Shown here one piece after another: positions 43,854-51,299 of a stretch of DNA of 64,000 bases. The notes under the pieces are model-generated. The model did not search any database, was not told where the DNA came from, and saw only the letters and a list, made by a program, of their open reading frames with translations. Position numbers and translations under genes: made by a program. This DNA is from Streptomyces albiflavescens (lineage in GTDB: Bacteria; Actinomycetota; Actinomycetes; Streptomycetales; Streptomycetaceae): the NCBI RefSeq assembly GCF_014645835.1, contig NZ_BMMM01000016.1, positions 1 through 64,000 on the forward strand, read 5' to 3'. Position 1 is the stretch's first letter. Each line of letters opens with the position of its first letter.

Positions 43854-44747
43854 CTAGCCGGGGAAAACGGGAATGTCCCGGTACCTGTCCCGGGTCTCGG
43901 CCGCGGTGACGACCGCGGAGGCGCCGGGCGCGAGCCTCAGCGGCGCCCGGTGGTTCGAGGTGACGGCATGCGGATCGCCGTGCCGCGGCGCGCCGTTGTC
44001 CACCGCGGACTGGTTGCCGAGCGCACCGGACGGGTCGCCGGAGGGTGCCTGGCGAGCGGGTGTCTGTCCCGCTCGGACGCCGCCGTGGTCGCGGCGCACG
44101 GCGACCCCACCGGAGTCGGCGGCGCGACCGCTCGGTCCGTACGAGGCGTCGGCGGGTGCGTCCGGGCGATGCACCGTCTTGACGTGCCCGTCCGTGACGT
44201 CCGGCCGCTGGGCAACCCCGCTCGACGGCTGCGGGGCCGAACCGACCGGCGGAGTCTGCGCACCCGCACCGGGGAGCGCGGGCAGCCCCGGCAGGTCGGG
44301 GAGCCCCGGCACGGACGGCAGTACGTCCGGCGGGGTTGCGCGCAGTCCGCCGGTGACCGTCTTCACCACGTCACCGATCGGCCGCACGACGGTGTCGGCG
44401 GCCGGCTGTACAAGCTCGCCGACGGACTTGCCGACGTGGCGAACGGTGTCGGTGGCCGACTGGGCACCATCACGAACGGTGTCGGTGACCGGCTGGGCGC
44501 CATGGCGAACGGTGTCGGTGACGTGTGTGGCGGCGCTCGACCGGTTCGCGTCGGCCTCAGGGGCCGGCGTACCCGCTGTCACCACCCGATCCGCCGTACT
44601 CCTCGCCGACTGCACGACCCCCGCCGGAGTCGTCGGCACCGCCCCGTCGTCCGCGTGCGCCTGCTCCCCGCAGAGGAATCCGAGTACGAACAACCCACCC
44701 ACCAGCAAGACCACTTGCAGCGCACGCCGTCCGGCCGCCGTACGCAT
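43854..44747 (-). CDS. Secreted or membrane-anchored partner with 11-residue repeats
   Basis: 297 aa from ATG 44747 (GTG 44756 possible). The N-terminus RRALQVVLLVGGLFVLGFLCGEQAHA-DD is a signal peptide or anchor. Residues about 75-135 run as 11-mers: VTDTVRHGAQP, VTDTVRDGAQS, ATDTVRHVGKS, VGELVQPAADT, VVRPIGDVVKT. A Pro/Leu segment (PSVPGLPDLPGLPALPG) and a charged, disordered C-terminal half follow. Located 148 nt upstream of, and on the same strand as, the larger 11-mer protein, so the two probably work together. No known family. Confidence 0.75.
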   Translation of the reverse strand: MRTAAGRRALQVVLLVGGLFVLGFLCGEQAHADDGAVPTTPAGVVQSARSTADRVVTAGTPAPEADANRSSAATHVTDTVRHGAQPVTDTVRDGAQSATDTVRHVGKSVGELVQPAADTVVRPIGDVVKTVTGGLRATPPDVLPSVPGLPDLPGLPALPGAGAQTPPVGSAPQPSSGVAQRPDVTDGHVKTVHRPDAPADASYGPSGRAADSGGVAVRRDHGGVRAGQTPARQAPSGDPSGALGNQSAVDNGAPRHGDPHAVTSNHRAPLRLAPGASAVVTAAETRDRYRDIPVFPG

Positions 44748-44919
44748 CACGCGCACAGCGGCACCGGGCAGTGCGGCTGAGGGGGTCAAGAGAGGGAGGG
44801 TCCTCCCGTACGAAGGCAAGAGAAGGCTCTGAGGCCGCGTCGATCCTCGCACGGGACTCCCGAGGTTGCGCAAGCCCCCTGTTACCGATGGGTAGTCATG
44901 TCCGGATTTTCCATTCCGC

Positions 44920-46152
44920 TCACCTGGTTTCCGGTATCGGCAGCGGACGCTTCTCGATCGCCGCCGCCATCACCTCGGGAAACAGGTCGGGCGTGCAGGC
45001 GAACGCCGGTGCGTCGAGGGCCGCGAGCGCCGCCGCGTGCTCACGGTCGTACGCGGGCGCCCCCTCGTCGGACAGCGCGAGCAGCGTCACGAACTGCACC
45101 CCGGACGCCTTCATCGCCGCCACCCGCTTCAGCATCTCGTTGCGTATGCCTCCCTCGTAGAGGTCACTGATGAGCACGACCACCGTGTCGGCGGGCCGGG
45201 TGATCTGCGACTGGCAGTACGCGAGCGCCCTGTTGATGTCCGTACCGCCGCCGAGCTGGGTGCCGAAGAGGACGTCGACCGGGTCGTCGAGCTGGTCGGT
45301 GAGGTCGACGACGGCCGTGTCGAAGACGACGAGCCGGGTGGCGATGGACCGCATCGACGCGAGCACGGCGCCGAACACGGACGCGTAGACGACGGACGCC
45401 GCCATCGACCCCGACTGGTCGATGCAGAGGATGACCTCCTTCTTCACGGACTGCGAGGCCCGGCCGTAGCCGATCAACCGCTCGGGCACGATCGTGCGGT
45501 ACTCGGGCAGGTAGTGCTTCAGGTTCGCCGCGATCGTGCGGTTCCAGTCGATGTCATGGTGGCGGGGGCGGGTGATGCGGGCGCTGCGGTCGAGGGCTCC
45601 GGTGAGCGTGGCCCGGGTGCGGGTGGCGAGCCGCTTCTCCAGGTCCTCGACGACCTTGCGCACCACGGCCCGCGCCGTCTCCTTCGTCGTCTCCGGCATG
45701 GCCTTGTTGAGGGAGAGGAGGGTGCCCACCAGGTGCACGTCGGCCTCCACCGCCTCCAGCATCTCGGGCTCCAGCAGAAGAGTGGACAGCCCGAGCCGGT
45801 CGATGGCGTCGCGCTGCATGACCTGGACGACGGAGGAGGGGAAGTACGTCCGTATGTCCCCGAGCCAGCGCGCGACCGACGGCGCCGACGCCCCGAGCCC
45901 CGCCGAACGGTCGCGCCCCGACTGCGCCTTGCCCCCCTTCCCGTAGAGCGCGCTGAGCGCCCCGTCCATCGCGGCGTCCTGCCCGGCAAGCACGCATCCG
46001 GTGCCGTCCGCCTCGTCCCCGCCGAGCACAAGCCGCCAGCGGCGGAGCCGCTCTCCCGTCGCGCCGGCCGCGTCGGTAGCGTGGAGCACGCCGCTTGCGC
46101 CCGTCGGGCCGGCCGCGCCGTTCACCTCGCTCGCGTTCGCCGGTGCGGTCAT
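44920..46152 (-). CDS. VWA-domain (CoxE-like) protein of a MoxR ternary system
   Basis: 410 aa. The N-terminal roughly 230 residues are a helical region with WNRTIAANLKHYLPEYRTIVPERLIGYGR, typical of CoxE-like proteins. The C-terminal VWA domain has a complete MIDAS: D245-x-S247-x-S249 (CIDQSGSM), T304 (GGGTDINRAL) and D330 (LISDLYEGG). In MoxR systems the VWA protein binds target or partner through the metal site and is remodelled by the AAA+ ATPase. ATG 46152 overlaps the DUF5682 stop by 4 bp. Last gene of the minus-strand trio. Confidence 0.92.
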   Translation of the reverse strand: MTAPANASEVNGAAGPTGASGVLHATDAAGATGERLRRWRLVLGGDEADGTGCVLAGQDAAMDGALSALYGKGGKAQSGRDRSAGLGASAPSVARWLGDIRTYFPSSVVQVMQRDAIDRLGLSTLLLEPEMLEAVEADVHLVGTLLSLNKAMPETTKETARAVVRKVVEDLEKRLATRTRATLTGALDRSARITRPRHHDIDWNRTIAANLKHYLPEYRTIVPERLIGYGRASQSVKKEVILCIDQSGSMAASVVYASVFGAVLASMRSIATRLVVFDTAVVDLTDQLDDPVDVLFGTQLGGGTDINRALAYCQSQITRPADTVVVLISDLYEGGIRNEMLKRVAAMKASGVQFVTLLALSDEGAPAYDREHAAALAALDAPAFACTPDLFPEVMAAAIEKRPLPIPETR

Positions 46153-48578
46153 CGGGCCACCCCCACAAGGTCGTTGTCGTCGCCGACCTGATCGTCATCG
46201 ATGTCGGATTCATGCAGCCCGAGCAGCAGACGCAGCACCGGCAGTACGGCGTCCGCGCGCTCGGGATCGAGGTCGGGGGCGAACCCGGGTATCCCGGAGG
46301 TGGCGACCGCCGTGCTCCCGCGTGCTCCCCGCCCACGCCGGACCAGCTCGCCCAGCGTCCTGCGCACCCCGGCCTCGTACGCCGAGAACGTCCGCCGCAG
46401 CAACGGCAGCACATCGGTGAACGCCTCCGCCGGCACTCCGGTCAGCCACGCGTCCACCAGCCCGAGCAGCCGCTCGTCGTGCACAAGCAGCATCCCGCCC
46501 CCGGAACCGCCCCCGACGAAGCCCTCGATCCACGCGGCCGCGTCTCCGGGTGCCGTCCCGGGCGACAGCACGAGCCCCATCAGCCGGGCTGCCTCGTCCT
46601 GCGCCAACTCCCCCTCGTCCAGCAGCAGTCGAACGGCCCGTCCGCGAATCACCCCCGGCACGGTGTCGCGCCCGGCCAGCACCCGGAGCACGGCGTGCCA
46701 ACGGCCACGTATGCCGGTGGAGGACGGTGTGCGGTGGGCATCCGGCGCGGTACCGCTGAGTGATGAGGCGTCGGCGGCTGACGCCGCGGCCGTCTCCCCC
46801 AGGAGCGCCACGGCCCCGTGCACCGCGTCCACATGGCGCCGCATTTCCTCGGCGGCCTCGGTGTCGAGGGCCGCGCAGCCCGGTGGGAGGCCGACGAAGA
46901 TCCGCTCGGCGAGGCCCGCCGCCACGTCGGTGAGGGCACGGGTGTCCGTGCCGCGCACATCGCCGTAGCGCAGGGAACGGACCAGGGCGGGCAGGGCCTG
47001 GGCGAGATGGCCGACGTCCGCGTCGAGGGCGGCCCGGTCGGCGAGCACCCGCATCACCACGGGCAGCGCGTCCGGGAGTTCGGCCAGCAGGCAGCGCTCG
47101 GCGAGTGCCGTGACATCGGCCAGCGCGTGCGCGGCGACGGCGTCCGCCTCGGCCCTGGCCGTCGCGGCGGCCAGTACCGTCGTGCCCCACACACCGGCCT
47201 CCGCGACCCGCACCGACAGCTCCGGCTCCCAGCGCAGCCGCCAGGTCTCCCGGAAGGTGCCCGTACTGCCCCGCGACACCGTGGGCTCGCCCCACTGGAC
47301 GCCGAGGAGCCGCAACCGGTGCAGCAGCCTGCTGCGCTCGGCGTCGGTCTCCTTGCGCAGGTCGAGCTCCCATTCCCGTTCCAGTGCGTCCGGTTTGAGC
47401 CTCAGCCGCCGCTGGAGCCGCGCGAGGTCGCGCTGCAACGGCACCGCGGGGGCCGACTCCGGTACCTCCCCCATCACATCGCCGACCACGAGCCGGTCCC
47501 GCACGAGTGCCAGCGGCACGTCCGAGCCCTCGCACATCACGGCCCGTACGGCGTCGGTGGTCTCGGTCAGCCCCGGCAGCGGGCGGCCGCGCATCGCGGC
47601 GAGCGTGTCCGCCAGCCGTACCGCCTCGATGACGTGCGCGGACGAGATCATCCGGTCCTCATCGCGCAGCAGCCGGGCCACCTTGGTCATCCAGCGCTCG
47701 ACCGGGCGGTCCTGAGCGCCGAACAGATGCCCGTACCAACCCGGCGAGTCGATGCCCGCGCCATACCCACTGACCCGGGACAGCCGTCGGTAGGTCCACG
47801 GCACCCACGTCAGGTCGGCCTTCGCCTTGGGGAGCCCCTTGAGCAGCGCCCGGTCCGCACCGACCGCGGTCCTCTGCCGCAGCGCGGGCACGTGCCAGGC
47901 CCCGCACACCACGGCCACGCCGTCCCCGAACTCCCGCTCCGCCGCCCGAACCTGGAGCCGCATGTACGCCTCGCGCACCAGGTCGCGGTCGTGTCCCCCG
48001 ACCCCGTACGCCTCCCGCAGGGCCTCCATCGCCTCCTCGAGCACGGTGAACGGTGCGAACGGATCGCCCCCGGCCACGCTTCGGTGCTCGACCACGTCCT
48101 CCCACCAGCGCTCGGGATCGTCGTAACCGGCGGTTTCGGCGAGTACGGCGAGGGGGTCGATCCGCACGGCCGCTTCGACGGGCCGGCCGGGACCGGCGGG
48201 CGGCGCATCCCCAGGTTCGTCCTCCTGATCGAGCACGTCCTTGCCCCAGGCCAGCGTGTGGGTCGCCGGGAGATCGATGAAGCGGGCCGGGACCCCGCTC
48301 TCCAGGGCCCATCGGATCGCCACCCACTCCGGTGAGAACTCGGCCAGCGGCCAGAAGGCCGAACGGCCGGGCTCGTCCACGACGTGGGCGAGGAGGGCGA
48401 CCGGGGGCCGCATCTCCTTGTCGGCGGCGAGCGGGATGAGCGCGTCCGCCTCCGGAGGGCCCTCGATCAGTACGACCCGGGGCGCCGCCGCCTGCAACGC
48501 GGCCCGCACGGCCCGCGCCGACCCGGGGCCGTGATGCCGCACCCCCAGCAGCAACGGCCCTCCGGTGAAGACCGTCAT
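46149..48578 (-). CDS. DUF5682 protein (TIKI/ChaN-like N-terminus) of a MoxR ternary system
   Basis: 809 aa, cytosolic. The N-terminal roughly 260 residues have the pattern GVRHHGPGSARAV (H15, H16), VLIEGPPEAD (E39), FIDLP and VVCGAWHVPAL (H229). This matches in form the His/Glu/GxxH pattern of TraB/ChaN/EreA-type (TIKI) proteins; that comparison is mine. The remaining roughly 550 residues are helical (SHAHVIEAVRLADTLAAMRGRP-like, LQRRLRLKPDALEREWELDLRKETDAERSRLLHRL), probably a scaffold. It lies between MoxR and VWA with ATGA overlaps on both sides, implying a fixed stoichiometric complex. Confidence 0.88.
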   Translation of the reverse strand: MTVFTGGPLLLGVRHHGPGSARAVRAALQAAAPRVVLIEGPPEADALIPLAADKEMRPPVALLAHVVDEPGRSAFWPLAEFSPEWVAIRWALESGVPARFIDLPATHTLAWGKDVLDQEDEPGDAPPAGPGRPVEAAVRIDPLAVLAETAGYDDPERWWEDVVEHRSVAGGDPFAPFTVLEEAMEALREAYGVGGHDRDLVREAYMRLQVRAAEREFGDGVAVVCGAWHVPALRQRTAVGADRALLKGLPKAKADLTWVPWTYRRLSRVSGYGAGIDSPGWYGHLFGAQDRPVERWMTKVARLLRDEDRMISSAHVIEAVRLADTLAAMRGRPLPGLTETTDAVRAVMCEGSDVPLALVRDRLVVGDVMGEVPESAPAVPLQRDLARLQRRLRLKPDALEREWELDLRKETDAERSRLLHRLRLLGVQWGEPTVSRGSTGTFRETWRLRWEPELSVRVAEAGVWGTTVLAAATARAEADAVAAHALADVTALAERCLLAELPDALPVVMRVLADRAALDADVGHLAQALPALVRSLRYGDVRGTDTRALTDVAAGLAERIFVGLPPGCAALDTEAAEEMRRHVDAVHGAVALLGETAAASAADASSLSGTAPDAHRTPSSTGIRGRWHAVLRVLAGRDTVPGVIRGRAVRLLLDEGELAQDEAARLMGLVLSPGTAPGDAAAWIEGFVGGGSGGGMLLVHDERLLGLVDAWLTGVPAEAFTDVLPLLRRTFSAYEAGVRRTLGELVRRGRGARGSTAVATSGIPGFAPDLDPERADAVLPVLRLLLGLHESDIDDDQVGDDNDLVGVAR

Positions 48579-49729
48579 GCGCTCACCTCCCGGCAGGCCC
48601 GGTAGAAGTCCTTCCAGCCGTCCCGCTCGCGGACGACCGCCTCCAGGTACTCCTGCCAGATGACGCGGTCGGCCGCCGGATCACGGACGACGGCGCCGAG
48701 GATGCCTGCGGCGACGTCACTCGCCCGCAGCACGCCGTCGCCGAAGTGAGCGGCCAGAGCGAGGCCGCCCGTGACGACGGAGATCGCCTCGGCGGTGGAC
48801 AGCGTGCCGCTGGGCGACTTCAGCTTCGTACGCCCGTCGGCCGTGACCCCGTCGCGCAGCTCGCGGAAGACGGTGACGACTCGGCGGATCTCGTCGATGC
48901 CCTCGGGCACGGCGGGCAGGTCGAGGGAGCGGCCGATCTGGTCGACGCGGCGCGAGACGATGTCGACCTCGGCGTCGGCGCTCTCCGGCAGCGGCAACAC
49001 CACCGTGTTGAAACGGCGGCGCAACGCACTGGACAGCTCATTGACCCCGCGGTCGCGGTCGTTGGCCGTCGCGATCAGGTTGAAACCGCGGACAGCCTGC
49101 ACCTCCTGGCCCAACTCCGGTATCGGCAGGGTCTTTTCCGACAGGATCGTGATCAGCGTGTCCTGTACGTCGGCCGGGATGCGGGTCAGCTCCTCGACAC
49201 GGGCCGTCATGCCCTCGGCCATGGCGCGCATGACAGGGCTCGGCACGAGCGCGTCCCGGCTCGGCCCGTGCGCGAGCAGCTGCGCGTAGTTCCAGCCGTA
49301 CCTGATCGCCTCCTCCGGGGTGCCGGCCGTGCCCTGCACGAGCAGGGTCGAGTCGCCGCTCACCGCCGCGGCCAGGTGCTCGGACACCCAGGTCTTCGCG
49401 GTGCCGGGCACGCCGAGCAGGAGCAGGGCGCGATCGGTGGCGAGCGTGGTGACGGCGACCTCGACGATGCGGCGCGGGCCCACGTACTTGGGTGTGATCA
49501 CCGTGCCGTCCGGCAGGGTGCCGCCGAGCAGATACGTCGCCACGGCCCACGGCGACAGCCGCCAGCGGGCCGGACGGGGCCGGTCGTCCTGGGCGGCCAG
49601 CGCGGCGAGTTCTGCGGCGAAGGCGTCTTCGGCGTGCGGCTGCAGCGCGGCGCCCGGCTCGTCCGCGGTCGCTCCCGCGCGCCCTCCCGCGGGCGTGTGA
49701 ACGGACGTCGGTTCAACGGACACGGACAT
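48575..49729 (-). CDS. MoxR-family AAA+ ATPase
   Basis: 384 aa from ATG 49729 (GGAGGGGGA site). Walker A is GVPGTAKT (106-113), sensor 1 FNLIATAND (215-223), and arginine-finger region SSALRRRFN (232-240). The Walker B position reads RVEELTRIP, i.e. EE where MoxR proteins normally have DE, so hydrolysis may be altered. A disordered N-terminus of about 50 residues precedes the core. It is the promoter-proximal gene of the MoxR-DUF5682-VWA operon. By family analogy it acts as a chaperone-like remodeller with the VWA protein. Confidence 0.92.
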   Translation of the reverse strand: MSVSVEPTSVHTPAGGRAGATADEPGAALQPHAEDAFAAELAALAAQDDRPRPARWRLSPWAVATYLLGGTLPDGTVITPKYVGPRRIVEVAVTTLATDRALLLLGVPGTAKTWVSEHLAAAVSGDSTLLVQGTAGTPEEAIRYGWNYAQLLAHGPSRDALVPSPVMRAMAEGMTARVEELTRIPADVQDTLITILSEKTLPIPELGQEVQAVRGFNLIATANDRDRGVNELSSALRRRFNTVVLPLPESADAEVDIVSRRVDQIGRSLDLPAVPEGIDEIRRVVTVFRELRDGVTADGRTKLKSPSGTLSTAEAISVVTGGLALAAHFGDGVLRASDVAAGILGAVVRDPAADRVIWQEYLEAVVRERDGWKDFYRACREVSA

Positions 49730-49783
49730 GGCTCGGTCCCCCTCCAGCTCGGCCGGTTCGGATCTGGTTCCACCGTGCACCAC

Positions 49784-49843
49784 GCCACTGACAATCGGCT
49801 CTGACCTGCGCAAATACGCTCGCGAGGGCCGATTGTCAGTGGC
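49784..49843. promoter_or_regulatory. Perfect 16-bp inverted repeat between the divergent halves of the MoxR system
   Basis: GCCACTGACAATCGGC (49784-49799) is mirrored exactly by GCCGATTGTCAGTGGC (49828-49843), with a 28-nt spacer. It is centred between the MoxR and SWIM starts and overlaps where a -35 for the SWIM gene would lie. It is a good candidate for a shared operator, with two sites or one looped dimer site. Confidence 0.8.
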
Positions 49844-49849
49844 GGGATC

Positions 49850-49855
49850 TACCTT
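49850..49855 (+). promoter_or_regulatory. -10 of a predicted leaderless SWIM-gene mRNA
   Basis: TACCTT ends 7 nt before ATG 49863. No ribosome site precedes that ATG, so the transcript probably begins at the start codon. Confidence 0.5.
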
Positions 49856-49862
49856 CGATGGC

Positions 49863-51221
49863 ATGACTCAGCAGGCGGTGCGCTGGACGGCGGATCAGGT
49901 GCTGGCACTGGCGCCTGACGCCGCGTCACGCAAGGCGGGAAGCAAACTCGGCGCGGCCGGGCCGTGGTCGGAGGCGGGCAGTTCTGACGAGGGGACGGTA
50001 TGGGGACTGTGCAGGGGAAGTGGCAGCAAGCCGTATCGGACGGTCATCGACATCGCGGACTCCACGGGGCCCGCTTACCAGTGCAGTTGTCCGAGCCGAA
50101 AGTTCCCGTGCAAGCACGCGCTGGGGCTGCTGCTGCTCTGGGCGGGCGCGGACGGCACGGTGCCGCGGGGGCAGGCACCGGACTGGGCGGAGCAGTGGAT
50201 AGCGGGGAGAAGGGAGCGCGCGCAGGAGAAGAGGACGGCGGGCGGGGCATCTGGAGCCGCATCGTCGGGTGATCCGGAGGCGGCTCGGCGCAGGGCTGAG
50301 CGGCGGGCCGTGCGGATCACCGCGGGAGCGGCGGAGTTGGAGCAGCGGCTGGCCGACCTGCTGCGCGGCGGCCTCGCCTCCGCCGAGCAGACGGGGTACG
50401 GATTGTGGGAGGAGACGGCGGCCCGGATGGTCGACGCGCAGGCACCCGGGCTGGCCGCGCGGGTCAGGGAGTTGGGGACGATCCCGTCCTCCGGTCCGGG
50501 CTGGCCGGTGCGGCTTCTTGAGGAGTGCGCGCTGCTCCACCTTCTCGACCAGGGCTGGCTGCGGCGCGAGCGGCTGCCGGACGACCTTGCCGCGACGGTC
50601 CGTTCACGGGTGGGGATCTCCGGTTCGGCGGACGGTCCGCCGGTGCGCGACCGCTGGCTGGTCCTCGCCCAGTACGACACGGCGGACGCCCGTCTCACGA
50701 CGCGCAGGATCTGGCTGTACGGCGCGGAGTCCGGCCGCACGGTCCTGCTCCTTTCCTACGGGGCGGCGGGTCGCGCACCGGAGCTGGCGCTGCCCGTGGG
50801 GCTGATATTCGAGGCGGAGGTGTCCGCGTACCCGGGCGCCGGGCAGCTACGCGCCGCGCTGGGCGAGCGGTTCACGCCTCCCGCGCCCACGGCGATACGG
50901 CCACCGGGGGTGACCACATCCCAGGCGACCGCCCGCTACGGAGAGGCGCTGCGGGCCGACCCCTGGCTGGACTCCTGCCCGGTCACCCTGGACCGCGTCG
51001 TCCCCACCCCGGACGGCGACTCCTGGCAACTCGCCGACGCCGACGGTGACTTGGCCCTGCCCCTCACCCCCTCCGCCCGGTCCCGTCCCGACCTGTGGCG
51101 TCTGGTCGCCCTCTCCGGCGGCGCCCCCGTCACGGTCTTCGGCGAATGCGGCCACCGCGGCTTCACTCCGCTGACGGCCTGGGCGGAGGAGGGCACGGGG
51201 GACGCGGTGCCGCTGTGCTGA
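49863..51221 (+). CDS. SWIM zinc-finger protein
   Basis: 452 aa. The SWIM motif is C74-x-C76-P-S-x-K-x-P-C83-K-H85 (QCSCPSRKFPCKHALGLLL), a fold that binds DNA or proteins. The conserved N-terminus WTADQVLALAPDAASRKAGSKLA and WGLCRGSGSKPY is typical of the SWIM proteins that accompany MoxR/DUF5691 loci. The remaining roughly 350 residues are mixed alpha/beta with no catalytic motif. ATG 49863 is within a leaderless promoter arrangement. First gene of the plus-strand half, divergent from moxR across a perfect inverted repeat. Confidence 0.9.
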   Translation: MTQQAVRWTADQVLALAPDAASRKAGSKLGAAGPWSEAGSSDEGTVWGLCRGSGSKPYRTVIDIADSTGPAYQCSCPSRKFPCKHALGLLLLWAGADGTVPRGQAPDWAEQWIAGRRERAQEKRTAGGASGAASSGDPEAARRRAERRAVRITAGAAELEQRLADLLRGGLASAEQTGYGLWEETAARMVDAQAPGLAARVRELGTIPSSGPGWPVRLLEECALLHLLDQGWLRRERLPDDLAATVRSRVGISGSADGPPVRDRWLVLAQYDTADARLTTRRIWLYGAESGRTVLLLSYGAAGRAPELALPVGLIFEAEVSAYPGAGQLRAALGERFTPPAPTAIRPPGVTTSQATARYGEALRADPWLDSCPVTLDRVVPTPDGDSWQLADADGDLALPLTPSARSRPDLWRLVALSGGAPVTVFGECGHRGFTPLTAWAEEGTGDAVPLC

Positions 51222-51299
51222 CGGCTCCGACCGCGGTGAGCCCCCGGCCGCATTGACCGCACCGACCAGCCCGACGATCTCCGTACGGAAAGGACGCTC

